From the NCBI RefSeq assembly GCF_014651115.1, contig NZ_BMWG01000002.1, positions 62,001 to 126,000 on the forward strand: a stretch of DNA of 64,000 nt, read 5' to 3'. The DNA is from Streptomyces inusitatus. Lineage in GTDB: Bacteria; Actinomycetota; Actinomycetes; Streptomycetales; Streptomycetaceae. The notes below the pieces were generated by a model. It did not search any database and was not told where the DNA came from. It was given only the letters and a program-made list of their open reading frames with translations. A program made the translations under genes and the position numbers. Below are positions 33,566-40,994 of this stretch, piece by piece (the stretch's first letter is position 1; each line of letters starts with the position of its first letter).

Positions 33566-34870
33566 ATGCCCCGAGAACTTCCCGTGCGCGTCGTCCAGGA
33601 TCCGAGCCACGGCTTCACCCGCTTACCCCGCCGGGCGAGCACCGCGCCCGATCTCGTCGTCGGCGTCGACCTGATGTACGGCGACCGCGTCCAGGTGCGG
33701 ATGCACGGCCCCGCCCTGCCCGACCTCGGCTCCGAGCACCGGGTGGTGCTGCACCGCAATCCGGCGGAGATCCAGGCGGTGGCGACCCGGCTGCGCCATG
33801 TCTGGAAGCGCGAGTTCGTCGACGTCCAGTCGGTGGACGCCTGGGGCCGGCCCGCGCCGGGACGGCCCGAGCGCCCCTACGCCACCCTGCTCGACCTCAG
33901 CGGCGAGCCGGAGGACGAGCTGCGCCCCTGTATGGAGGAGCTGGCCGCGCAGGGCTCGTACCTCCTCTTCGATCTGCTGCTGGGCGAGGGCCCCCGGAAC
34001 GGGGGCGCCGACGGCCCACTCGGAACATTCCGGGAGATATTCATACAAGTCCTCTCGGGTGACCAGCCGCTGCGCGTCCGCTTCGACTCCGAACTCTTCC
34101 TGCCCTGGCCGATGCTGGCCCTGCCGGGCACCGCCCCGACGGGGACCGAGAGCCTGGACACGCTCTTCCGCCGGTTCCTCGGCCACCGCCACCAGATCGA
34201 GCAGACCTGCGGCTCCTACCCGGGCGTCCAGGGCCGGTCGGCACCCCGGCCGCCGGTGATCCCGGCGGTCTCCCTCAACCACGACACGACGATCGACCCC
34301 CAGAAGCGCACCCGGGCCGGCGAGGTGGCCGCCGCACTCGCCAAGGACACCGAGTTCACCGAGCGGACCACCCGGGCCGAACTGCTGCGGGCACTGGCGG
34401 AGGGGCCGCTCGACGAGCAGCTCATGTACTTCTGGTGCCACGGGAAGTTCCGTACGGAGGACGACCAGACGCCCTGTCTGGTCGTCCGGCTGACGGACGG
34501 CCGCGAGATCGACGCCTACACCGTGCGGGGCCGCCCCCCGGTGAACGGGACGGCGGACCTCTTCCGGCCGCTGGTGATGCTGAACGCCTGCTACGCCGGT
34601 CTGCCCAGCGGCGCGGATCTGGCCTATCTGGGCCGGGCGCTGATCGACCGGGGCGCTCGCGGGGTGATCGGGCCGCAGATAGAGATGCCCCAGGTCTTCG
34701 CGGCCGAGTACGCGCTCGCCTTCCTCACCCGGTATCTGGAGGGACGGGAGACGGCGGGCGAGATCGCGCACTCGCTGGCCCGGGGGTTCGCGGACCGGTA
34801 CCGCAATCCGCTGGGCCTCGCCTACGCGCTGCACGGCGGGATGGACGAGCGCCTGGAGCGCGCCTCATGA
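33566..34870 (+). CDS. CHAT-domain caspase-like protease
   Basis: A 434-residue protein. The C-terminal half is a CHAT (caspase HetF associated with TPRs) peptidase: the catalytic histidine is His292 in LMYFWCHGKFRT and the catalytic cysteine Cys342 in LVMLNACYAGLPSG, followed by RGARGVIGPQIEMP. The N-terminal 200 residues (LVVGVDLMYGDRVQVRMHG and later) are unrecognised and may bind the STAND partner. CHAT proteases act as effectors in bacterial conflict and gasdermin- or Craspase-type systems. ATG 33566 follows STAND 2 by 4 nt, and the stop overlaps the next ATG. Both dyad residues are intact, so activity is likely. Confidence 0.88.
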   Translation: MPRELPVRVVQDPSHGFTRLPRRASTAPDLVVGVDLMYGDRVQVRMHGPALPDLGSEHRVVLHRNPAEIQAVATRLRHVWKREFVDVQSVDAWGRPAPGRPERPYATLLDLSGEPEDELRPCMEELAAQGSYLLFDLLLGEGPRNGGADGPLGTFREIFIQVLSGDQPLRVRFDSELFLPWPMLALPGTAPTGTESLDTLFRRFLGHRHQIEQTCGSYPGVQGRSAPRPPVIPAVSLNHDTTIDPQKRTRAGEVAAALAKDTEFTERTTRAELLRALAEGPLDEQLMYFWCHGKFRTEDDQTPCLVVRLTDGREIDAYTVRGRPPVNGTADLFRPLVMLNACYAGLPSGADLAYLGRALIDRGARGVIGPQIEMPQVFAAEYALAFLTRYLEGRETAGEIAHSLARGFADRYRNPLGLAYALHGGMDERLERAS

Positions 34871-34956
34871 CCGCCGTACCTCCTCACCCGCGCACCGGAT
34901 CCGCGCCGCCCGGGGCCCCGGCCCGCCGAACCGCACCCCCGCGAGGCCGCCCATGA
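34867..34956 (+). CDS. 29-residue ORF bridging CHAT and hydrolase genes
   Basis: ATG 34867 overlaps the CHAT stop as ATGA, and its TGA (34954-34956) overlaps the hydrolase start ATG 34953 in the same way. The peptide is Pro/Arg/Ala-rich (MTAVPPHPRTGSAPPGAPAR and nine more residues). It may be a translational-coupling leader, a tiny protein or chance. No homology could be assessed. Confidence 0.35.
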   Translation: MTAVPPHPRTGSAPPGAPARRTAPPRGRP

Positions 34957-35948
34957 CCCTCCACACCGTCGATCTGGACGAGACCGGCTGGCTGCTCGAC
35001 ACCGAGGGCGGCTCGCCCGTCCCCGCCGACCGGCTGGACGAGCACTTCGCGCGCGAGCTGACCCCGCCGTCCTGGGCCACCGACATCCTCGTCTACGCGC
35101 ACGGCTGGCAGACCTCCCCCAAGGCGGCGGCCGAGGCGGCGAGGCGGCTGACGACGCTCGCCGAGGAGGGGTACGCGGCGCGCCCGGCGCTCTATCCGGC
35201 GCTCGGCGACCGGTTCGCGCCCTGGACGGTGGTGGTGCGCTGGCCCTCCCGCAGCGGCCCGCTGCGCCGGGGCTACCGGATGATCCGGAGCCGCGCCCAC
35301 GCGCTCTCCGCCGACGGGGGGCACGCGCCCCGGGTGATCGGTCAGCTGCTCGACGGTCTGAACGAGCGGCGCGCCGATCCGTCCGCCGCCCGGGTGCTCG
35401 CCAACCGGGCGGGGCAGTACGTCCATCTGGTGGGGCACTCGTTCGGCTGCCGGGTGCTGTGCGAGGCCGTCCAGTGGGCGGCGGGCGACCGGCCGGGGCA
35501 GACGCTGGGGTGGAGCAGGCCCGCGCCGGCGGGTCGGCCCTTCACCGTGGACTCGATGCTGCTGTTGCAGATGGCGGCCCCGCGGAACGCCTTCGAGACG
35601 ATGTTCGCCGCCCTCGCCGACGCGCCGCTGCACGGCCCGGTGGTCGCGACGCACTCCCGGCGCGACTGGGCCACCGGGCTGTGGCACAAGCTCGCCGACC
35701 AGCGGCGCGGCATCGGCAGCCGGGGCATCGGCAGGGCTCCCGAGCCGGTCTCCGCGATCCGGATGCTGCCGCCGGACGAGCCGTATCCGAAGCGGTCGCT
35801 CGACCACTGGTTCGTCAGCGTGGACGCCGGAGAGGTCTTCACGGCGGGCTGGGGCCCGTCGGGCGCGCACTCCGACCATCTGCACCCGGAGACGGCGCAT
35901 CTGCTGCTGTCCCTCGCCAACCACTCCCGCTCCGAACACGGCGGCTGA
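34953..35948 (+). CDS. Alpha/beta hydrolase (lipase/esterase-like effector candidate)
   Basis: A 331-residue serine hydrolase with no signal peptide. The strand-turn ILVYAHGWQTSP provides the oxyanion region and YVHLVGHSFGCRVL the nucleophile elbow GHSFG, with Ser163. The C-terminal SDHLHPETAHLLL supplies candidate catalytic histidines at 309 or 311. The family resembles cytoplasmic lipase/esterase-type hydrolases, not a known metabolic enzyme. It is the last gene of the STAND-CHAT cassette, linked through an overlapping short ORF, and its stop lies within a strong terminator. In this context it could be an effector released or activated by the CHAT protease, for instance against lipids; this is inference. 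Confidence 0.82.
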   Translation: MTLHTVDLDETGWLLDTEGGSPVPADRLDEHFARELTPPSWATDILVYAHGWQTSPKAAAEAARRLTTLAEEGYAARPALYPALGDRFAPWTVVVRWPSRSGPLRRGYRMIRSRAHALSADGGHAPRVIGQLLDGLNERRADPSAARVLANRAGQYVHLVGHSFGCRVLCEAVQWAAGDRPGQTLGWSRPAPAGRPFTVDSMLLLQMAAPRNAFETMFAALADAPLHGPVVATHSRRDWATGLWHKLADQRRGIGSRGIGRAPEPVSAIRMLPPDEPYPKRSLDHWFVSVDAGEVFTAGWGPSGAHSDHLHPETAHLLLSLANHSRSEHGG

Positions 35949-35985
35949 CCGGCCCGGCGGCCGTACGGGGCCGCCGGGCCGGTCA
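35946..35985 (+). terminator. Terminator of the STAND-CHAT-hydrolase cassette
   Basis: Perfect 17-bp inverted repeat (35946-35962 and 35969-35985) with a 6-nt loop, beginning at the hydrolase stop codon itself. It is among the strongest hairpins in the window and fixes the end of the cassette. Confidence 0.85.
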
Positions 35986-35990
35986 GCCGG

Positions 35991-36045
35991 TGTTCAGGTG
36001 CTGAGGGTGCTGAAGGCGCTGAAGGCGCCGAGGGCGCCCGGAGTG
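35991..36045. repeat. 9-nt tandem repeat GCTGAAGGC
   Basis: Several back-to-back units close to GCTGAAGGC and GCCGAGGGC between two convergent genes. They are non-coding and likely slippage-derived. Confidence 0.45.
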
Positions 36046-36046
36046 C

Positions 36047-36298
36047 TCAGGCGCTCTTCGCGGTGGTCTTGGCCGCGCCCTTCGCCCCGCCCCCGGCAGG
36101 TGCTTCCGGGGCCTCCTCGAAGTTGACCCGGCCCATGTGCCGGTTCAGGGACTTCATCAGGAACCACACGCCGACGGCCAGCGCCGCGAAGACCAGGAAC
36201 CCGAGAACACCGGGGGTGACCTTGTTCTTGTCGAGCTCTTCGGCCGCCAGCGCGGCTTGCATCATTGCCAGGTTTACGCTTCCGCTCATATCAGGCAT
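36047..36298 (-). CDS. Small membrane protein coupled to mca
   Basis: An 83-residue protein with one transmembrane helix (GVLGFLVFAALAVGVWFLMKSL) after a polar N-terminus and a basic/acidic C-terminal tail rich in Ala, Gly and Lys. Its ATG 36298 overlaps the end of mca by 8 nt; ATG 36289 is an equally plausible start. Coupling to mca is conserved in Streptomyces as I recall, and the protein may localise or stabilise something in mycothiol-dependent detoxification, but no function is known. The topology is probably N-out or a simple anchor. Confidence 0.8.
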   Translation of the reverse strand: MPDMSGSVNLAMMQAALAAEELDKNKVTPGVLGFLVFAALAVGVWFLMKSLNRHMGRVNFEEAPEAPAGGGAKGAAKTTAKSA

Positions 36299-37172
36299 TC
36301 TCGCGGATGCCCGCGAAGAGGTCGTCCTCGGGGAGGGAAGTATCGACCAGGGACTTCGCCAGCTCGTACTCCTCGGTCGGCCAGACCTCCTTCTGGAGCT
36401 CCATCGGAACCCGGAACCAGCCGCCCTCGGGGTCGATCTGCGTGGCGTGCGCGATCAGCGCCTTGTCACGGATCTCGAAGAACTCGGCGCACGGGACATG
36501 GGTGGTCAGCGTGCGCTCGACGCGCTCGAACTCCGTCCACCGCTCCAGCCACTCCCCGTACGGGGACTCCATGCCGCGCGCCAGCAGCGCCTCGTGGAGC
36601 GCGACCGTGCGGGGGCGGTTGAAGCCCTGGTTGTAGTAGAGCTTCCGGGGCTGGAAGACCGGCCCGAACTCGGACTCGGGGAAGCGCTCGGCGTCCGCCG
36701 CGCCCTCGAAGGCCACCATCGTGATCTTGTGGGTCATGATGTGGTCGGGGTGCGGGTAGCCGCCGTTCTCGTCGTACGTGGTGATCACCTGGGGACGGAA
36801 CGAGCGGATCGAGCGGACCAGCCGGCCGGCCGCGCCCTCCACGTCCTCCAGCGCGAAGCAGCCCTCGGGGAGCGGGGGCAGCGGGTCGCCCTCGGGGAGG
36901 CCGGAGTCGACATAGCCCAGCCACTCCTGCTGGACGCCCAGGATCTCGCGGGCCTCGTCCATCTCCTTCCGGCGGACCTCGTGGATGTTCGCCTCGATAT
37001 AGGCGTCACCCTGGAGCTTGGGGTTGAGGATGGAGCCGCGCTCGCCTCCCGTGCAGGTCACGACCAGCACGTCCACCCCCTCGGACACATACTTGGCCAT
37101 CGTGGCCGCGCCCTTGCTCGACTCGTCGTCGGGGTGGGCGTGAACGGCCATCAGTCGCAGCTGCTCAGTCAA
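36291..37172 (-). CDS. mca: Mycothiol S-conjugate amidase
   Basis: A 293-residue zinc amidase of the MshB/Mca (LmbE-like) family. It hydrolyses mycothiol S-conjugates so that toxins leave as mercapturic acids, in the cytoplasm. The zinc site is AHPDDES near residue 12 plus YPHPDHIMTHK. The lysine in SSKGAATMAKYV is the residue that distinguishes Mca from the deacetylase MshB. GERGSILNP and YNQGFNRPRT are further family blocks. The length is standard. ATG 37172 is the only good start. A small membrane-protein gene overlaps its end. Mycothiol itself is an actinobacterial marker, which supports the taxonomic reading. Confidence 0.95.
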   Translation of the reverse strand: MTEQLRLMAVHAHPDDESSKGAATMAKYVSEGVDVLVVTCTGGERGSILNPKLQGDAYIEANIHEVRRKEMDEAREILGVQQEWLGYVDSGLPEGDPLPPLPEGCFALEDVEGAAGRLVRSIRSFRPQVITTYDENGGYPHPDHIMTHKITMVAFEGAADAERFPESEFGPVFQPRKLYYNQGFNRPRTVALHEALLARGMESPYGEWLERWTEFERVERTLTTHVPCAEFFEIRDKALIAHATQIDPEGGWFRVPMELQKEVWPTEEYELAKSLVDTSLPEDDLFAGIRENA

Positions 37173-37266
37173 GACTCGATCCTCAATGATTCGTCGCGAA
37201 ATGTTCTGTGCCGTCCCGCCGCGGCGGCCCTGCGGGGTGGCGGTCGGGTGGCCTGAGGGCGGCTTC

Positions 37267-37272
37267 TATAGT
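37267..37272 (+). promoter_or_regulatory. -10-like box before the DUF4307 gene
   Basis: TATAGT lies 66 nt before the start of the DUF4307 gene in the divergent region opposite mca. It matches a Streptomyces housekeeping -10; no good -35 is visible. Confidence 0.35.
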
Positions 37273-37337
37273 GACCGAATCGGGGGACAGAAAATTCCGG
37301 ACCCCCCAGCAGGGGAGAACTCCCGAGAGGAACGGTC

Positions 37338-37742
37338 ATGACCGCCGTGCGCGAGCAGCTTCCCGAAGGCCGATACGGCGACTCCGCGGATCAGCGCGCC
37401 GACCGCAAGCTCAAGATCCTCGGGTCCGTGCTGGGCACGGCCTTCCTCGGGATGGTCGTCTGGTTCGGGTACGACTATGTCACCGGCGAGAAGATCAGCG
37501 CCGAGGTGATCAAGTTCTCGGTGACCTCCGACTCCGAGGTCCAGGTCCATCTGGAGATCCGCAAGGACGCCGACGCCACCGGCACCTGCACCGTCCGCTC
37601 CCGCTCCGAGGACGGCGCGGAGGTCGGCCGCCTCGATGTGCCCGTGAACGCCCCGGGCGACGGCCGGATCGACGAGATCGCCAAGATCCGCACCACCTCG
37701 CGCGCCACCAGCGCGGAGCTGGCGCAGTGCACCGCCAAGTAG
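37338..37742 (+). CDS. DUF4307 membrane-anchored protein
   Basis: A 134-residue protein with one membrane helix (ILGSVLGTAFLGMVVWFGY) near residues 30-50 and an extracytoplasmic domain of about 85 residues containing KFSVTSDSEVQVHLEIRKDA and CTVRSRSEDGAEVGRLDVP. It matches DUF4307, an actinobacterial family commonly beside mca and greA. It has two cysteines (near residues 90 and 131). The start ATG 37338 follows GAGAGGAACGG. The role is unknown; the fold looks like a small beta-sandwich of the cell envelope. Confidence 0.88.
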   Translation: MTAVREQLPEGRYGDSADQRADRKLKILGSVLGTAFLGMVVWFGYDYVTGEKISAEVIKFSVTSDSEVQVHLEIRKDADATGTCTVRSRSEDGAEVGRLDVPVNAPGDGRIDEIAKIRTTSRATSAELAQCTAK

Positions 37743-37966
37743 CCAAACCCCTCGGCAGCGGCGTTTTCCCGACGTGACAGGGGCGGAAATCCGACCCTTC
37801 CCGATGGCGGGTCAAGGCCCTGACCTGCGTTGACGATGTTCTAGTGCTTTATGTCCTCCCCCTTCTGCCACGAAATTGTTAGGCTCGTGGTTTCGCCCAT
37901 CCAGGAAGACACCATGCTTCTGGGTAGGGCGATGCTTTGTATTCCCAGTACCTACGAGGAGCACCT

Positions 37967-38464
37967 GTGACCCAGACCAGCGAAAACGTCACCTGGCTCA
38001 CCCAGGAGGCGTACAGCCAGCTCAAGGCCGAGCTGGAGTACCTGTCTGGTCCCGCGCGCATCGAGATCGCCAAGAAGATCGAGGCAGCGCGCGAGGAAGG
38101 GGACCTGCGGGAGAACGGCGGGTACCACGCGGCCAAGGAGGAGCAGGGCAAGCAGGAGCTCCGGGTCCGCCAGCTGACCCAGCTCCTCGACACCGCCAAG
38201 GTCGGCGAGGCCCCGGCCGACGACGGCATCGTCGAGCCCGGCATGGTCGTGACGATCGCCTTCGACGGCGACGAGGACGACACCCTCACCTTCCTGATGG
38301 CGTCCCGCGAGTACGCCAGCTCGGAGATCGAGACCTACTCCCCGCAGTCCCCCCTCGGCTCGGGCGTCAACGGCAAGAAGGTCGGCGACGACGCCGAGTA
38401 CGAGCTCCCCAACGGCAAGAAGGCCATGGTCAGGATCCTCGCCGCGAAGCCCTACTCCGGCTGA
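37967..38464 (+). CDS. greA: Transcription elongation factor GreA
   Basis: A 165-residue GreA. The N-terminal coiled coil (TWLTQEAYSQLKAELEYLSG, then EIAKKIEAAREEGDLRENGGYHAAKEEQ) carries the acidic tip DLREN that enters the RNA polymerase secondary channel and stimulates transcript cleavage in backtracked complexes. The C-terminal FKBP-like domain contains ETYSPQSPLGSGVNGKKVGD. GTG 37967 is set by AGGAG a few bases ahead. It is single-gene, ending in a strong hairpin. In Streptomyces greA commonly follows the DUF4307 gene, as here. Confidence 0.95.
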   Translation: MTQTSENVTWLTQEAYSQLKAELEYLSGPARIEIAKKIEAAREEGDLRENGGYHAAKEEQGKQELRVRQLTQLLDTAKVGEAPADDGIVEPGMVVTIAFDGDEDDTLTFLMASREYASSEIETYSPQSPLGSGVNGKKVGDDAEYELPNGKKAMVRILAAKPYSG

Positions 38465-38482
38465 GCCCCGGCACACCCGCCC

Positions 38483-38527
38483 GTACGAAGGGGCAGGACC
38501 GCACCACGCGGCCCTGCCCCTTCGTAC
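38483..38527 (+). terminator. Hairpin after greA
   Basis: Arms 38483-38497 and 38513-38527 pair perfectly over 15 bp (GTACGAAGGGGCAGG), with a further short stem in the loop. It lies between the convergent greA and ilvA. Confidence 0.8.
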
Positions 38528-38577
38528 GTCCCGGGCCGCTCCGTACGTCCTGCCCCCGCTTCGTACGTCCCGGGCCG
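38520..38577. repeat. Two perfect 19-bp direct repeats
   Basis: CTTCGTACGTCCCGGGCCG occurs at 38520-38538 and 38559-38577. The first copy overlaps the right arm of the greA terminator, so part of the hairpin has been duplicated into the ilvA side. Confidence 0.6.
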
Positions 38578-38596
38578 TGAGCGACCGCCGCCGGGC

Positions 38597-39832
38597 TCAG
38601 CCCATCACCGTGACCGTGTACCCCGCGGCGCGGAGGGCGGCGGCGAGTTCGGCGCAGTGCTCGGGGCCCTTGGTCTCCAGCTGGAGCTCGACCTCGGCCT
38701 CGGTGAGGCCGAGGCGGGGGTCGGTGCGGACATGGCTGACGTCGAGGACATTGGCGTCGAGGACGGTGAGGGAGCCGAGCATGGCGGCGAGGGCGCCGGG
38801 GCGGTCGGTGAGGCGGAGGCGGAGGGAGAGATAGCGGCCCGCGGCGGCCATGCCGTGGCGGAGGATGCGCTGCATGAGGAGGGGGTCGACATTGCCGCCG
38901 GAGAGGACGGCGACCACCGGTCCCGTGAAGCCGCGCGGATCGCTCAGCAGGGCGGCGACGGGGGCGGCGCCCGCGGGTTCGACGACGAGCTTGGCGCGCT
39001 CCAGGCAGAGCAGAAGGGCGCTGGACAGCTCGTCCTCGGTGACCGTGCGGATCTCGTCCACGAGATCGTCGATCAGGGCGAAGGGAAGATCGCCGGGGCG
39101 GCCCACCCTGATGCCGTCGGCCATCGTGGCCGGGGCGGGGACCGAGACCGGGTGGCCCGCGGCCAGCGAGGGCGGATAGGCGGCGGCGCCCTCGGCCTGG
39201 ACGCCCACCACGCGCACATCGGGGCGCACCGCCTTCACCGCCGCGGCGATGCCGGCGACGAGCCCGCCGCCTCCGACGCCGACGACGATCGTCCGCACCT
39301 CGGGGCACTGCTCCAGGATCTCCAGGCCCACAGTGCCCTGCCCGGCTATGACGTCGGGGTGGTCGAAGGGGTGGATGAAGACCGCGCCGGTGGCGTGCGC
39401 GTACTCCTGGGCGGCGTCGAGGGTCTCCTCGATCACCTGGCCCGAAAGCCGGACCTCGGCCCCGTACTCCCTGGTCGCGGCGACCTTGGGCAGCGGCGCG
39501 CCCTCCGGCATGAACACGGTGGAGCGGACGCCGAGCAGCGAGGAGGCCAGCGCCACCCCCTGGGCGTGGTTGCCCGCCGAGGCGGCGACGACGCCCGCCG
39601 CCCTCTCCTCGGGGCGGAGCCCGGCGATCCGCACATACGCGCCGCGCAGCTTGAAGGATCCGGTCCGCTGGAGGTTCTCGCACTTGAGGTGGACGGGCGC
39701 CCCCACAAGCTGGGACAGATGCCTGCTGCCCTCCATCGCGGTGGTGCGCGCGACTCCGGAGAGCATCTTCTGCGCCCCCAGCACATCGTCCAGGATCACC
39801 GGGTGCGGGGCGGCGGGCAAACGGAAGCTCAT
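38597..39832 (-). CDS. ilvA: Threonine ammonia-lyase (threonine deaminase)
   Basis: A 411-residue PLP enzyme of fold type II converting threonine to 2-oxobutyrate and ammonia, the entry to isoleucine synthesis; it can also feed propionyl-CoA. The PLP lysine is in TGSFKLRGAY, the phosphate cradle in VGVGGGGLVAG, and SAGNHAQG is the Asn loop. Residues about 330-411 form a single ACT regulatory domain (SLRLRLTDRPGALAAMLGS, then VEVELQLETKG with variations). The one-ACT form is the shorter class that is often less tightly feedback-inhibited. It is convergent with greA and divergent from a MarR-family gene. Confidence 0.93.
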   Translation of the reverse strand: MSFRLPAAPHPVILDDVLGAQKMLSGVARTTAMEGSRHLSQLVGAPVHLKCENLQRTGSFKLRGAYVRIAGLRPEERAAGVVAASAGNHAQGVALASSLLGVRSTVFMPEGAPLPKVAATREYGAEVRLSGQVIEETLDAAQEYAHATGAVFIHPFDHPDVIAGQGTVGLEILEQCPEVRTIVVGVGGGGLVAGIAAAVKAVRPDVRVVGVQAEGAAAYPPSLAAGHPVSVPAPATMADGIRVGRPGDLPFALIDDLVDEIRTVTEDELSSALLLCLERAKLVVEPAGAAPVAALLSDPRGFTGPVVAVLSGGNVDPLLMQRILRHGMAAAGRYLSLRLRLTDRPGALAAMLGSLTVLDANVLDVSHVRTDPRLGLTEAEVELQLETKGPEHCAELAAALRAAGYTVTVMG

Positions 39833-39987
39833 GCCTCAAGTCTCGCAGCTCATAGGGCGGACGGCCGCTTCTGTCCAGTGGGCGAACACCGCTTCTTATG
39901 GGTTTCCCCAAGCCCGTCCGGAGGGGGTCACCGCCCGCGTACTCTGTCCCCCACCAATCGACCACCGCACGAGAGAGCCCCCTGGCC

Positions 39988-40494
39988 ATGCCCACTTCTC
40001 AGGACATGACGACTCATCTCGATCCTGGCCTCCTCGATGCCCTCCAGCACCAGGTCGCCCTGTTCGCCCGCCGCGCGGAACAGACCCGGCTCGGCGGCGT
40101 CGGTCAGGTCCGCAACTCCATGGACCGCGCCGCATATCTGCTGCTCAACCGGCTGGACCGGGAAGGCCCGATGGGCGTGAAGGCGCTCGCGGCGGGGATG
40201 GGGATCGACTCGTCGACCGTGACCCGCCAGGTCGCGCCGCTCGTCGACACCGGACTCGTCAAACGCACCTCGCACCCGGAGGACGGCCGTGCGGTCGTGC
40301 TCCAGCTGTCCCCGCGCGGACAGGCCCGCCTCGAAGAGGTCCGCTCGTCCCGACGGGAGCTGATGGCGAACGTCACGGACGGCTGGACGGAGAGCGAGCG
40401 CGAGTCGTTCTGCACGCTGCTCACCCGTTTCAACACCGCGCTGTCGGCCCGCCAGACCGGGCTGCCGCCGATGGACCCGGCGGCGGCCTCGTAG
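39988..40494 (+). CDS. MarR-family transcriptional regulator
   Basis: A 168-residue winged-helix regulator. The DNA-binding core is AAYLLLNRLDREGPMGVKAL then AAGMGIDSSTVTRQVAPLVD with the wing KRTSHPEDGRAVVLQLSPRG. The terminal helices form the dimer interface. The ATG at 39988 is taken, with ATG 40006 as an alternative; neither has a strong RBS. Ligand and target are unknown. It lies divergent from ilvA with about 150 bp between them, so it might control ilvA, itself, or neither. Confidence 0.87.
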   Translation: MPTSQDMTTHLDPGLLDALQHQVALFARRAEQTRLGGVGQVRNSMDRAAYLLLNRLDREGPMGVKALAAGMGIDSSTVTRQVAPLVDTGLVKRTSHPEDGRAVVLQLSPRGQARLEEVRSSRRELMANVTDGWTESERESFCTLLTRFNTALSARQTGLPPMDPAAAS

Positions 40495-40736
40495 CCGCCG
40501 GGGACGGGACGGTACGACCCTGGTACGCCGACCACCTGGGTAGCGCCGGTTCCGGACAGGACGAAGGAAGGTGAGATCGGTCCTCCGTAACATCCCGTAG
40601 CACCTTGTACCACCCCGCAATACCGCCGTGCCCGTGAGTTCGAGCCGTGCATCACGGGTGCGGCGTCGCCGCCCTCCGCCCCACCGACCAGGACTATGGT
40701 GGAAAAAGCGGTACGTAAGGTACCGAGGAGGTCGTG

Positions 40737-40928
40737 ATGACCAGAAAAGTAGCGGACTGCCGTAATTTCCCGAGCGAGACGAACTGCACCCTCACCATCT
40801 CCGGTGAGGAGGAGGAAGTCGTACGGGCGGCGTCCGAGCACGCGGTCTCGGTGCACGGGCACACCGACTCCCCGGAGCTGCGGGAGCAGATCCGAGGCTC
40901 GCTGGAGAGCGAGAAGGTCCCCGCCTAG
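40737..40928 (+). CDS. DUF1059 domain protein
   Basis: A 63-residue cytoplasmic protein starting at ATG 40737 (GTG 40734 directly before it) behind GAGGAGG. KVADCRNFPSETNCTLTISG followed by EEEVVRAASEHAVSVHGHTD covers the DUF1059 domain, a small family with two conserved cysteines and a histidine pair that could bind a metal. The function is unknown. It has its own leader containing GGTAC direct repeats (40707-40722). It is convergent with metB. Confidence 0.85.
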   Translation: MTRKVADCRNFPSETNCTLTISGEEEEVVRAASEHAVSVHGHTDSPELREQIRGSLESEKVPA

Positions 40929-40953
40929 GACCACCGTCCGAGAGAGCGGGAGC

Positions 40954-40980
40954 GAGCCGACGCCTCAGCGACGTCGGCTC
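40954..40980. terminator. Hairpin between DUF1059 gene and metB
   Basis: Perfect 9-bp inverted repeat GAGCCGACG / CGTCGGCTC (40954-40962 and 40972-40980), 9-nt loop, between convergent stops. Confidence 0.55.
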
Positions 40981-40994
40981 TCCCCCACGAGGGC

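Noticed and set aside
27156..33674. A 2172-codon open frame running across both STAND genes
   Set aside because: It is a GC-bias shadow: its product is a low-complexity Arg/Gly/Ala string, and the other frames carry P-loop, TPR and GxP motifs with good starts and RBS.
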